From the NCBI RefSeq assembly GCF_963678635.1, contig NC_087064.1:31782369-31846368 (forward strand): a DNA stretch of 64,000 nucleotides. Direction: 5' to 3'. A program made the position numbers and the translations under genes. The notes under the pieces are model-generated. The model saw only the letters and a program-made list of their open reading frames with translations. It was not told where the DNA came from and did not search any database. The stretch comes from Symsagittifera roscoffensis. Taxonomy: Eukaryota > Xenacoelomorpha > Acoela > Convolutidae. Positions 52,719 through 61,503 of the stretch are shown piece by piece (within the stretch, counting starts at the first letter, position 1; every line of letters starts with the position of its first letter).

Positions 52719-53073
52719 GTGAATAACGTCTCAAATGTCGACTCAATAACCATCAGTTGAACGAAAAATTTTGAGATCTTAATTAATAAAAAAGCTCTTC
52801 CCTAGCACAAAATGTCTCAACCTTTGCCAAAGAAGCAATTTTAACGCGAAACTTAAAACCTCAGTGGGAAACTACTCATAAAAGGTTCTAGAAGTTTTAG
52901 ATTTTGAAAACAAGGTTTGAGTTTTACATGACATAAAATAATTGAGCTCGAAATTTTCACTTGTTTTCAAAAAACTTTTTTTTGTGCGCAAAAAAATCGA
53001 TTTTTGACCTTACACCTTTTAAAGCTTTAATTGCGCACTAAGACATCCTTGGCTTAAATTTATAAAGTTGCAG

Positions 53074-53252
53074 CCAGTATTACTGCCTGGACGCCTACCA
53101 CACAGCCAGTCCTATGCACTTCGGACTGAGTTTCCTTCCAGACTTCAATCTGAATCCGAGGTTGTTGGAGCCAGACGCAGCCAGGGCGTGGTTCAAGATA
53201 CTCATCCAAAACAAGTGGCTGCATATCAACATGATCAACCCATACAAACCAA
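53074..53252 (+). CDS. Internal exon B of the split gene
   Basis: 179 bp: 1 base + 59 codons + 1 base. It follows the acceptor AAAGTTGCAG. The peptide begins QYYCLDAYHTASPMHFGLSF, continues through LPDFNLNPRLLEPDAARAWF and reaches NKWLHINMINPYKP. The best phase-consistent donor is CCAA|GTTGGC at 53,253, which is weak. If it is not used, the frame runs to a TGA at about 53,274. The upstream frame is closed by TAA just before the acceptor, supporting an exon edge. Aromatic and proline content is high and there is no transmembrane segment. The following intron carries a MITE. Confidence 0.65.
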
Positions 53253-53482
53253 GTTGGCTTCACTTTTATCACTTTTGATTCAAAAACAACCTCTTCATAA
53301 ATTTACTTTAGCGTTACTTTCAGCTGAATCTGTATTCACGTACATTCTACCCAACACCTTTTTAGCATTACAGCCATCGGCAACCAAATGACCATGTTGT
53401 AAAGGTCGTTTAACTCAATATGAAATGCTTCACGCTCTAAAAATTCTTGCCAGCGACAAAAAATTCGAATCAATAAGAGGTT

Positions 53483-53913
53483 CAGTGGCGGATCTAGGAT
53501 TTTCTGGAGGGGGGGGGGGGGGCGGATTTTCAAACAATTTTCGACAACTTCGCCGACCTTTTTTTTTAGGTCGACCGAATTGATTTTTCGGGCTCTCCCT
53601 AAGCAGGTTTAGTCCCTGTTTTGGCCAAAAATTTTGCGCCGCAGGCGAACTTTTGAAAAACAGTCCAAAAAAGGCGTTTTTAGGGGCACTTTTTGGGAAA
53701 TTTTGACCAAAAAATCGCGTTTTTTCGGCACGCGCTCCCCCCTCAAAATTAGTATATATTGGCGCCAAAGGCGCCTTTAGAAAAATTTAATGGTCGGTCG
53801 GCTGAAAATGGATTTCTAAAAAATACCAAAGGGGGGACCCTTTGGGTCGGCACGAGGTCGAATCCCTGAGGAGAAGGCGTCCAACAACCGCCCCCCCCCT
53901 AAATCCGCCCCTG
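53483..53913. mobile_element. Complete non-autonomous hAT-type element (MITE)
   Basis: 431 bp between two copies of an 8-bp target duplication AAGAGGTT (53475-53482 and 53914-53921). Terminal inverted repeats are CAGTGGCGGATCTAGG at the left and, read inward from the right end, CAGGGGCGGATTTAGG (14 of 16 identical). An 8-bp duplication with CAGGGGCGGAT-type ends is characteristic of the hAT superfamily. Homopolymer runs flank the ends (14 G at 53509-53522, 9 C at 53891-53899). There is no transposase frame, so movement would need an enzyme in trans. It lies in the intron between exons B and C of the unknown gene. Its interior matches the segments in the 1-9.7 kb array. Confidence 0.9.
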
Positions 53914-54006
53914 AAGAGGTTCATGCCAATTTATAAAAGATGAAGAGCAGCTGGGTAAAAATTAGTTGCTGATTTAGCTAATGTATTCATTAGAATTTTG
54001 GTTTAG

Positions 54007-54137
54007 AAGACTGCTGTAAGTGGCACGTGGACAAATATATGCTCTATGGTCTGTTGCACAAACAGTACAACCCCGATGAGTACATGCACAAACTCACTGA
54101 CTACCGGAATGAAAGCAAACAACTCAACCTCATTGTG
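54007..54137 (+). CDS. Internal exon C of the split gene
   Basis: 131 bp: 2 bases + 43 codons. The acceptor is TTTTGGTTTAG and the donor GTG|GTAATG is good. Joining the last A of exon B to AA gives Lys. The peptide starts DCCKWHVDKYMLYGLLHKQY and continues NPDEYMHKLTDYRNESKQLN. Two adjacent cysteines and a charged, helical-looking stretch are visible. It ends on a codon boundary, and exon D begins on one. Confidence 0.65.
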
Positions 54138-54959
54138 GTAATGAGACTTTGATCACTGTTTAAAAACTAAGACTAGCTAACATAAATTTTGCGCAAAAAA
54201 TTCGAATAAAATTGAAACAAAAAAAAACGAAAAACTAGAAAAATCAAATTAGCATCAAGGTTTCGTTTTTTGGGATTTTTCCGCTTTTTGTGACCTTTTA
54301 GAGTTTTTTTGTGAACGTGAATCAGTAAATTATGCCAAATTGTATCAATGTATGGCTATTGTTAAGAAACTGATATCTTCTAGTCGCGGGGGAGTTATCA
54401 GAAGGATTTCTACAGTTAGTTCACTTTTTGTTAAAATTCAGCAAATGCGAAGCAACCAAGTTTTTTTTGCTTAAAACTATTTAGATTTTTGGGTTTTCGT
54501 TACATTAAAAAATAAGTATTGAAGAAGAGACTTTTATTGTTATATTCAGAATTCACAACAAAATTGGCTGGTAGGCACTCATTGTCTACATACAAATGTA
54601 CAATAGTGCACGTCATAATAGCGTATATATTATTGGGTATAAATATGTACGACAACAGAAATACTTTTTTAATTTGTCATAAAATCGTTCCAGCTTTCCC
54701 AAGTTTGTGTAAAAAGGAGACGTTAGAAAAATTCAAGATAAAACTCATAGCGAGTTTTTTTAAAACGTCCCAGAAATAACACGGGGTTCTTCATTTTTTT
54801 CTTAAGATTGATCCATCAAACAACTGTTTTATGAAAAAGTTCGGTTATTTGAGATTTCGGTATTTGTTTGATGAGAAGTAAATCTATTCTTTGGTTTTCA
54901 AAAATTCTTCTAAGTTTTTTTTGAAAATCATCCTACCACACGCTATTTAAAGCACATAA

Positions 54960-55290
54960 TAAAAAACTTTGCGCACAGCTAAGCTTTAAATGGACCAAAG
55001 AGCATGCGTCGGTCCATATTGGAACAACTGCTAACACGGATTAAACCTCCGCTCACGCGTTAAAACCACGAATTATATAGTTCTAATTGGTCAAAAATGG
55101 CCAAATTGGTAACTTCTAAGCCCACGTAACTTGAGGAAAAAGTTGAAGGTGAATTACTATAAATTTTTTAAATTTGAGCTAAGAACAACAATACTTCTCG
55201 AATGAAATGGAGTAAAAAATTCCATCAAAAAGTCGAATTTTGTCTTGAGAAAAAAACCATACCCGAGCACAGATATTAGTCAATTTTGTG
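54960..55290 (-). repeat. Dispersed copy of the long-unit repeat, in an intron
   Basis: Read in reverse complement it matches modules of the 1-9.7 kb array in the right order: AATATCTGTGCTCGGGT (against AATATTTGTGCTCGGGG near 4,529), TTTTCCTCAAGTTACGTGGG (against TTTTCCTAAAGTTGTGGGTG), and TTTTAACGCGTGAGCGGA at 55,048-55,065, identical over 18 bases to 8,943-8,960. The long unit therefore contains, or derives from, a mobile sequence rather than being purely local. Confidence 0.6.
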
Positions 55291-55353
55291 GCATGAGAAA
55301 ATCTTGACTCGGAATTCATCCCGCTAAAACAAATAAGCTTGTTTCTTATTCAG

Positions 55354-55728
55354 GCTACTTATGTGCCAATCTTGTGCGCCAACATGATCCTCGAAGTCGG
55401 CTTCGGTCACGGAAAACTTCGGCGAAGTCATCATCCTGCTGTGAAAGAAGGATCCCCCTACTTTCTACTCGGCCGAGAGTACGAAGACCTCGGTCTAAGA
55501 GATGTCGACACCAAATCTTTCAGTTATCATAATATAACAGAAGAGCTGACATTTCATTGGTTCAAACACAGCATCATGTGTCGAGATAATAAATGGATAT
55601 GTGAGGAAGATTCTCCAAACTCGCCGAGTGGTAGCAAGAGTGGTGGTTCGAATGATGGAAGAGGTGACAAGTCTTCTGATGGTCTGAGGAAAAACAACAA
55701 GAAAAAGAAAGGGCGAGGTTTGCTATAG
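55354..55728 (+). CDS. Terminal exon D of the split gene
   Basis: 125 codons including the stop TAG (55726-55728), after the acceptor TTTCTTATTCAG. The peptide begins ATYVPILCANMILEVGFGHG and passes through PYFLLGREYEDLGLRDVDTK and ITEELTFHWFKHSIMCRDNK. It ends in a low-complexity Ser/Gly/Asn stretch followed by a lysine-rich tail (KNNKKKKGRGLL). The phase-0 start fits the phase-0 end of exon C. The first 20 residues are hydrophobic. ILEVGFGHG resembles motif I of Rossmann methyltransferases, but no other methyltransferase motif is evident, so I do not call one. The basic tail could bind nucleic acid or direct nuclear import. This is the strongest single coding segment of the gene. Confidence 0.7.
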   Translation, partial: ATYVPILCANMILEVGFGHGKLRRSHHPAVKEGSPYFLLGREYEDLGLRDVDTKSFSYHNITEELTFHWFKHSIMCRDNKWICEEDSPNSPSGSKSGGSNDGRGDKSSDGLRKNNKKKKGRGLL

Positions 55729-55998
55729 AGAAAAGAGTGTCCAGTCATCATCGAGGAATCTCCATGGAAAAGATCTACGTGTGTCCAAAACTTGAATATG
55801 TTTTTTTTTGGTTAAATAACTGTTAAATTTTTTAACGATAGGAATTAGAGGGCCCATTTTTATACAACATATGTATTCACTGATTGTATTCAGTTTTATA
55901 AAAAAGTTCAATTTATTTATGGTTATTTTGGATTAACGTAGCGCGTCTAATGTAATTGATTTCGCAATTTGTTGAATTTCGAATATCAGATATCGTAA

Positions 55999-56004
55999 AA
56001 TAAA
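55999..56004 (+). promoter_or_regulatory. Possible polyadenylation signal for the split gene
   Basis: AATAAA 271 bp after the exon D stop, in an AT-rich 3' flank. Position is plausible, but there is no other evidence. Confidence 0.35.
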
Positions 56005-56246
56005 TTTAAAAAATTAAGGATAGCTGGATGCTGTGCAAGTAGCCCAGAAAGTTACGACCACAAAAACATTTTTTAAACTTTAAATTGTGTTGTTTTTTGA
56101 GTCTTAGGCTACAAACTTAAAAATATATACCTGAATGACAATCGATTGCTTGTTGACATGCTAATAGGATGATTATTTGTGGCATCCAAAGGTGCAACTC
56201 TAATAACTCTGTTTTTGCCTTCACTTATTTACCTAGGTTTCCATCG

Positions 56247-56285
56247 GGTTACTGCCAGTTGGGTTGTACTGCCCGTGCAGTAACC
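56247..56285. other. 9-bp hairpin
   Basis: GGTTACTGC and GCAGTAACC form a perfect 9-bp stem around a 21-base loop that itself holds CAGT/ACTG. It is more GC-rich than the surroundings. No RNA family is recognised. Confidence 0.4.
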
Positions 56286-56330
56286 TTGATGCAGTTTATT
56301 AGTTCAATAATGTTTTCTAAACTGTATCTA

Positions 56331-56356
56331 AATTCAAATTCAAATTCAAATTCAAA
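56331..56356. repeat. (AATTCA)n short tandem repeat
   Basis: About four hexamer copies, followed by a slightly altered unit. Confidence 0.8.
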
Positions 56357-56384
56357 AATTCAAGCTGATACAAGCAAAACGCTA

Positions 56385-56514
56385 CAAAATAGTTACAATT
56401 AATATTAAGAGCAAACTCAGTTTAATTGATCACAATTTTTTTTGTTAAAGTTTTAACAAAAAACTGTGATCAAATAAGCTCAATTTGCTCTTAATACTAA
56501 TTGTAACTATTTTG
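56385..56514. repeat. 130-bp near-perfect inverted repeat (foldback)
   Basis: Arms of about 64 bp. The left begins CAAAATAGTTACAATTAATA and the right, in reverse complement, begins CAAAATAGTTACAATTAGTA; both continue with TTAAGAGCAAA and TTGATCACA. About eight differences separate the arms. Such a structure gives a long RNA hairpin if transcribed and may be a small MITE. Confidence 0.8.
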
Positions 56515-56622
56515 CATGCAGAATGTTTTTTTTTTCGCAAAAATTTATATTTGAGCACAAAAAAACTGCAACCAAAAAGGGATAAAAATTTTTTACCTCA
56601 AACTTGTGTTTGTGCTTATGAA

Positions 56623-56885
56623 AAAATGCATATCATACATTTTTCATATATGAAACTTATATGAGAAGCATTTTTTTTGACCAAAATTAAAATCATGTTT
56701 TTGAGAGTCAAAATGCATTCTTTCAAAATTTTTTTAAACTCATGTAAATTTATCCAGAAACATCGCTAAATTAATTTTGAAGATTTAATTTTTTCTATAG
56801 CAAAATGCTTATCTTACAATTTTCATATATAAAAATATTATGATAAGCATTTTTTTGAAAAAAATCAAAATCATGTTTTTATTGA
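56623..56885. repeat. About 179-bp direct repeat with hairpins
   Basis: AAAATGC(A/T)TATC...TTTTCATATAT...AAGCATTTTTTT followed by AAAATCATGTTTTT occurs from 56,623 and again from 56,802. Each copy holds an inverted repeat; in the second copy AAAATGCTTATC pairs perfectly with GATAAGCATTTT (56,802-56,853). Confidence 0.7.
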
Positions 56886-56960
56886 GCAGAAAGATTCAAA
56901 AGATGGAAATAGAACAGAAGTAATTCTCTAAAAACGTTTAATATAGTTTTTAAATTTTGT

Positions 56961-57060
56961 ATGATCATTATTATTAGATCAAATTTAATATTAGATCAAA
57001 TTTATACAACTAAAGCTTTATTATTAGATCAAATGTATACAACTAACGAATTATGTCAAA
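56961..57060. repeat. Short degenerate tandem repeat
   Basis: TTAGATCAAAT(T/G) occurs three times, the last two followed by TATACAACTAA, with spacings of about 17 and 36 bp. Low complexity, no gene. Confidence 0.6.
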
Positions 57061-57384
57061 CAAAATGGTTTCTCATGATTTTATTCAAAACTAATCGTGA
57101 AGTCGTGCTAATTTTGACAAATGTTATTTTTTTAAATTTTCATCAAAATGTGGAAAATTTGAACAAAATATATTCTTATGTATACTTTTCAGAGTAATAA
57201 CAACCATAAATGTGGACTAAACTTAAGGCAAGTTATCTCTTTGTAAAATAAGTACAACTCCCTACAATATTTGTTTATAGATGTGATATCTGCCAGAAGA
57301 ACACACCATACTTAGGAAAATATGTAACCAAAAGCATAAGCATGGTAGCGTTAGCATATGGATTGCGCACACATCAAAATATAG

Positions 57385-57531
57385 GAAAACGTTTTTGTCA
57401 TTGTCGACGCAGGAGCTTGTGAGTTATGTACTGTTGACTGTACTCATAGAGTAATTTCAGATGAGGTACACCGTCTGCTCGTCACGCATCATATTTTCGG
57501 CCGGTTAGATTTGTGCAACTTCTTAGTCTAA
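57385..57531 (+). pseudogene. Possible relic of integrase catalytic core, N-terminal part
   Basis: Open frame of 48 codons ending in TAA. It starts ENVFVIVDAGACELCTV and later has LLVTHHIFGRLDL. The pattern hydrophobic-IVDA near the start, then about 30 residues later a leucine-rich stretch before FGRL, resembles the first part of a retroelement integrase core (rve), where the Asp is the first catalytic residue. The match is weak and lies 310 bp before a better integrase-like relic, so the two may come from one decayed element or separate copies. Confidence 0.3.
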
Positions 57532-57650
57532 TACCGATCTTAATCTTACTATTATATCTCCTAGTCTGAATAGAACTAGTGTATACTGGTTTATGCGAGT
57601 TAGTTTCCAGGAGAACAACAGTATTTTAAGTTTAATTCGAATTGCTCTGG

Positions 57651-57670
57651 TGAAACTACAAGTAGTTTCA
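57651..57670. other. 9-bp perfect hairpin
   Basis: TGAAACTAC, two bases, GTAGTTTCA. Isolated; no terminator-like context is expected in this genome type. Confidence 0.4.
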
Positions 57671-57841
57671 GCACTTACAAATAAGTGTAAACGTTTGAGA
57701 TGGAATATGATTGGTTAGTTAGGACTATTTTATAGAAATAGAGAATCATAGTTATCTCCAATTATAAATTATAGTTTAGAACTGGTTACTTGCTGAATTG
57801 AAGCTATCCCGACTAACAATATAATTAGTCTGACAGTCGAG

Positions 57842-58012
57842 AAGTACCTGTCAGCAGTCTTTGCCAAACTTGGTTTACCAAAGCTCTAGTCTCTGCTCAT
57901 GTAACCGAATTTGTTACTCAAAGTTTTCAAGCTTCTTACAAATCTCCGATCTATACCCACAATTGAAAAGACTGACCCAAATATGTCCAGACAGTCAAAA
58001 ATCAGGAACATC
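57842..58012 (+). pseudogene. Degenerate Ty3/gypsy-like integrase fragment
   Basis: Read across frames, the pieces appear in the order typical of Ty3/gypsy integrases. YLSAVFAKLGLPK is in one frame; after a shift come ALVSAHVTEFVTQSF and KSPIYTH; after stop codons comes KYVQTVKNQEHL. The position normally holding the catalytic S-D-N-G segment reads SAHV, so the second Asp is missing. At least one frameshift and two in-frame stops are present, so it cannot be functional. Family assignment rests on motif order only. Confidence 0.5.
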
Positions 58013-58123
58013 TATCTTGAATTATCTTGAATTACTTTTTCCGCAATCTTCAAAGTCTATGGTTGACTGCAATTTGTTTTTTTTTAGCAGGTACGCGTTC
58101 TCCAGTTGTGTTACTTTTGATTT

Positions 58124-58323
58124 NNNNNNNNNNNNNNNNNNNNNNNNNNNNNNNNNNNNNNNNNNNNNNNNNNNNNNNNNNNNNNNNNNNNNNNNNNNNN
58201 NNNNNNNNNNNNNNNNNNNNNNNNNNNNNNNNNNNNNNNNNNNNNNNNNNNNNNNNNNNNNNNNNNNNNNNNNNNNNNNNNNNNNNNNNNNNNNNNNNNN
58301 NNNNNNNNNNNNNNNNNNNNNNN
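58124..58323. other. Assembly gap (200 N)
   Basis: Exactly 200 unspecified bases between the retroelement relic and the first duplicated minus-strand unit. Linkage and spacing across it are therefore uncertain. Confidence 1.
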
Positions 58324-58382
58324 TAGACGATCTTGGTGTGAAGTCTAAAGAAAATGTAAATTACTGAAAAAGAATGGTTAGT

Positions 58383-58388
58383 TTTATT
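58383..58388 (-). promoter_or_regulatory. Possible polyadenylation signal after ORF2
   Basis: AATAAA on the minus strand, a few bases past the ORF2 stop. In the partial copy at 61,561 this site is replaced by a T run. Confidence 0.3.
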
Positions 58389-58393
58389 TTAAA

Positions 58394-59161
58394 CTAGTTA
58401 GTTTTAAAATTTTTAAATTCATATTTATCTAAGTCATCGGGAAAGAAGCCATGAGGGAAAACATCGTGAATAGCATCTGATGTGGTTAGTATTTTTGCTA
58501 GTACGCGTATGATGTTTTTAGTTTGGAGCAATGGGCAAAGCAATTGAAGTGCTTTTATGGTTTTTAGTTCTTCGGTGCCTACTGCAAATTCATGAGGTGT
58601 GTTCTGAATTAGATTGTAAATTTTGTGATTATATTTAATGTTGTGGATGAATTCTAAAATGGGTACTTCTATAGGTTGAATATATTCATGCGGGACTATT
58701 AGGTGTCGGGATTCTTCTTCGTTGAAGGTCTTGCTGAGCGGACAAAATATATACATCTGGGTGATTGGGTCGTAATTCCGGAGGATGCCTTGAAGGTTAG
58801 TATTTTTAATACAATACGTGAAGTTTAGGAAAAACGGTGAGGTGTATTTAGAATTTTTGAATTGAAATCTGTAGAGGGGTTGTTGTGATGGTGTGTTTAA
58901 ATTAAATTGATTCTGGATAAAACGATAATAATTGTAGGTGTGTGTTTGTTTAGTTCTCAACATGATGTCGTGTGAACAGTTCGAATCACGTTCTTTTGGT
59001 GTGAGAAGATGAAGGGTTAGTGAAAATGTTTGAAACTTTTCGTGAACTGATTCGTATGCTTGAATGTCTGATAATGCTTCTGAAATAAGGTGATCATGCT
59101 TTTTATCTAGTATGCTAAGTGTGAATAAATAGGGTTTTTCATGAAAAATTTTTCTGTTCAT
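58394..59161 (-). CDS. ORF2, intact 255-residue protein of unknown family
   Basis: ATG at 59159-59161, TAG at 58394-58396. The protein begins MNRKIFHEKPYLFTLSILD and contains LTLHLLTPKERDSNCSHDIM, YNYYRFIQNQFNLNTPSQQP and EEESRHLIVPHEYIQPIEVP. It ends FFPDDLDKYEFKNFKTN. It is rich in His, Asn, Tyr and Ile, with no signal peptide, no clear membrane span and no catalytic motif I can name. Its start overlaps the last stop of ORF1 as ATGA, a layout that suggests coupled expression from one transcript. A second copy at 62,297-63,027 differs by about four residues, so the frame has been kept since the duplication or the duplication is young. It could belong to an uncharacterised mobile or virus-derived element, or to a lineage-specific gene. 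Confidence 0.6.
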   Translation of the reverse strand: MNRKIFHEKPYLFTLSILDKKHDHLISEALSDIQAYESVHEKFQTFSLTLHLLTPKERDSNCSHDIMLRTKQTHTYNYYRFIQNQFNLNTPSQQPLYRFQFKNSKYTSPFFLNFTYCIKNTNLQGILRNYDPITQMYIFCPLSKTFNEEESRHLIVPHEYIQPIEVPILEFIHNIKYNHKIYNLIQNTPHEFAVGTEELKTIKALQLLCPLLQTKNIIRVLAKILTTSDAIHDVFPHGFFPDDLDKYEFKNFKTN

Positions 59162-60231
59162 TTTGGGTTTGCAAATTGATCGTCGCCAAGAAATTGATCT
59201 TGATTAGATCTGATGATGTTATGATCATAATATTCATTTGAATAGTCGTTAGCTCGGGGTGCAGTGAATGTTTTTAATAACTTTTTATATCCTACCTATG
59301 TAAATTGTCGGGGAGTTAGTGACGTGGTTAGTCTAAATAATTCGCTCTTATTTCTCTCAATATCTTTTGTGGTGTTGAGGGGTGGTAGTGCAAGAGAATT
59401 AGTAAAATTGTAATAAGCTGTCCAATGAAGTGTGGGTATTAACACACGTTCATCTACAAAATGATGTGGTTCAGGGTTAGGGTCGGATTGATTTAGTGTA
59501 TATTGGGGAAAAAAAGGTAGGGTTATTTGAAGATAATTTGTAGTATTGGTGTGGTCTGGATGGTTAACGTATTCTCGGGTGGTTCCGGGTTTGGATGGGA
59601 ACGGGTGATTTGGGAATTTACGTTTAAAGGTTCTATAAGCTCGGTTAGTACTAGTGGATGTTTCTGTTGATGTGGATGATTGAGCTAATGATGGAGTATA
59701 ATCTGAAATTGGTGTAGGTGTTGGTGGATTTGATGATGTTATTGTTGATGATAGTTGGTGAATTGTGAGAGTGTGGGGAGATGGTAACTGTTGTTGGAGT
59801 GTTATAAAACTATCTAGTTCTTCAGAAATTTGAAGATTATCAGGGGAATTGTTGATTGATCGTTCATAAATAAATGGGGAGTAGGTTGGGGTTACTTGAG
59901 AAGGAGTGTAGGGAGATGTACATTGGTTTTGAGGTTGAATGGGTCAAAAGGGGGTTTTTGAGAAGTTTGAAGAGTTGGTTTGGGTATGGGTAGAAGGATA
60001 TGGTTCGGAATCTGCCAATTCATCGGGAGTTTCTACAGCGGAGTTATTGAAATGTGATATTGTTTGAAAAATTGTGATGTCTGAGTTAGTATCAGAATTC
60101 ATGCCTGATGATGTATTAGTTTGTGGTGAATCAGGTGGCGGAAAAGCAAAAAGTGGGATAAGATGGATTGGATTTTGAAGATTGGCAGGGTGGGAGTTTG
60201 ATCGATGCAGTGATCCAATTTGTCTGCTCAT
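59158..60231 (-). pseudogene. ORF1, 358-codon frame with internal TGA and TAG
   Basis: One continuous reading frame from ATG (60229-60231) to TGA (59158-60), broken by TGA at 59944-59946 and TAG at 59296-59298 into segments of 95, 215 and 45 codons. The two later segments hold no in-frame ATG, so they would need readthrough, splicing, or an origin as one longer gene. The N-terminal part is Ser/Thr/Pro/Asn-rich (PPPDSPQTNTSSGMNSDTNS) and looks disordered. The middle part starts disordered and becomes more folded-looking (YRTFKRKFPNHPF, VDERVLIPTLHWTAYYNF). A 215-codon stop-free run in AT-rich DNA is unlikely by chance. TTATATTTTTTTAG just upstream of the ATG could be a TATA-like box or a splice acceptor. 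Both internal stops also occur in copy 2. I call it a pseudogene because of the stops, but recoding is not excluded. Confidence 0.55.
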
Positions 60232-60240
60232 AATGGGCTA

Positions 60241-61503
60241 AAAAAATATAATTTTTTGAGATTGAAAAGTAGTGGTATGGGGCTGTTCAATGATTTGTTC
60301 ATATGTATCGTCATTTTGGGGGGTGTTGTGTCACTGTATGTTGAATGGGGCTTTGTATTTGGCTTGGACTTAAATTTGGAGGGTTTGTGGTTGCTAAGTT
60401 TCTTAAATTTCGTGAAACTAATGATAAGGGATGCTTATGATGTAGATTTGGTAAATGTGGTGCTGTAGGTAATGCATTCGTTTTATTGTTTGATTCGTCG
60501 TATGTGTTCGAGTTTGTTGATAGTTTTGTATTCTATTCTTTGATTTGTGCATCTAAGAGGATTTTATTTATTGATGATGAAAATATTCCAAAAAATCCTG
60601 CAAATAATATGCGTGCTACGCTTGCTTGTAGGTTTACTTGTGTATGTATTGCGCATGTGTTATAGATTCCTTTTAGTAATGAGAAAAGAAATCCAATAAT
60701 ATTTTAAGCCTAGCGTATAAGATAATCAACCATTCTAAGATGTATTTTGGCGATCCTAGAAAGCAAGGATTTCGTTTTTTAAGGTTACGAAGCTAAAAAT
60801 ATATATTGGTGATATATCTTGTTGTCTATATTTTTCTGGTTTTTCTTTTGTTTCTTTGGTTGTGTCCTTTTCTCAAAAATCAAATTGTTTTTGGTTTGGG
60901 TTTGTCTTGCGACTTTTTGGTGTTTTATTATTATTTTTTTAAACTTGGTAATAGTCTTCAAAAGATTAAATTATCCAGTTTTAAGCTGGTTTAATCCGAT
61001 TTGGGTACCGTAGGTGTTCTTTTCTTAGTCATGCTGCTAGTTTGTGGTTTATGGTGTTTAGTTAGCTGCGTTGGTTAGTTTGGTTTTTATATAATTCCAT
61101 TCCAACCGAGTTAAAGGAAAGTTGGAAACTTGTTATCGATTGTTTGAGTTGTTGTTATTAAAAACTTAAATCTTGAATTCATTATTTTAAACAATTCTTC
61201 GTAGGCGAGTTGTGCGATTGTCAATAGAATTCTTGTAAGGGTAAACAGAAGATATATAAAAGGTTAGTACTTGCTTTTTCTCTGTATAAATTTACTATTT
61301 TAAGATTAAATTTTACTGCTTTGTGGGGGTCTAAAATTATAAATTTTTATCATCGTATTTAATTTTACTACATCTAGGGAAATAATTTAGAAATGAATTT
61401 ATTACCTTGAATTTGAATTTTACTGCATCATTTAGTGCTGTAGGTTTAATAGAGTTTATTATGGAAAAAAATTTGTATTTTTATTTGTTTTTGTTCTGGT
61501 TTG
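60241..61503. other. Spacer between the duplicated units
   Basis: AT-rich, T- and G-biased on the plus strand, with several frames of 60-80 codons coding mostly hydrophobic low-complexity peptides (VVYIFLVFLLFLWLCPFL) that I do not accept as genes. No repeat of the flanking units is visible. Confidence 0.5.

Larger units (their letters stand above)
58324..60240 (-). repeat. Tandem two-ORF unit, copy 1
   Basis: The left end (GATCTTGGTGTGAAG) recurs at about 61,506. The unit holds ORF2 and ORF1 on the minus strand. It is probably complete on the promoter side but cut by the gap on the downstream side. Confidence 0.85.

Noticed and set aside
53430-53768. 112-codon minus-strand frame
   Set aside because: It lies across the hAT MITE and its poly-G run. 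The proline-rich stretch is translated homopolymer.
55354-55728. Calling exon D a methyltransferase from ILEVGFGHG
   Set aside because: Only one motif resembles the family. The residues after it do not continue the expected pattern, and the stretch before it is hydrophobic.
56169-56402. 77-codon frame and the 56,247 hairpin as a gene or tRNA-like RNA
   Set aside because: The frame ends in translated (AATTCA)n, and the hairpin does not fit a tRNA cloverleaf.
60220-61013. Hydrophobic plus-strand frames in the spacer
   Set aside because: T-rich low-complexity sequence gives apparent membrane proteins by chance. They are not present in another copy.
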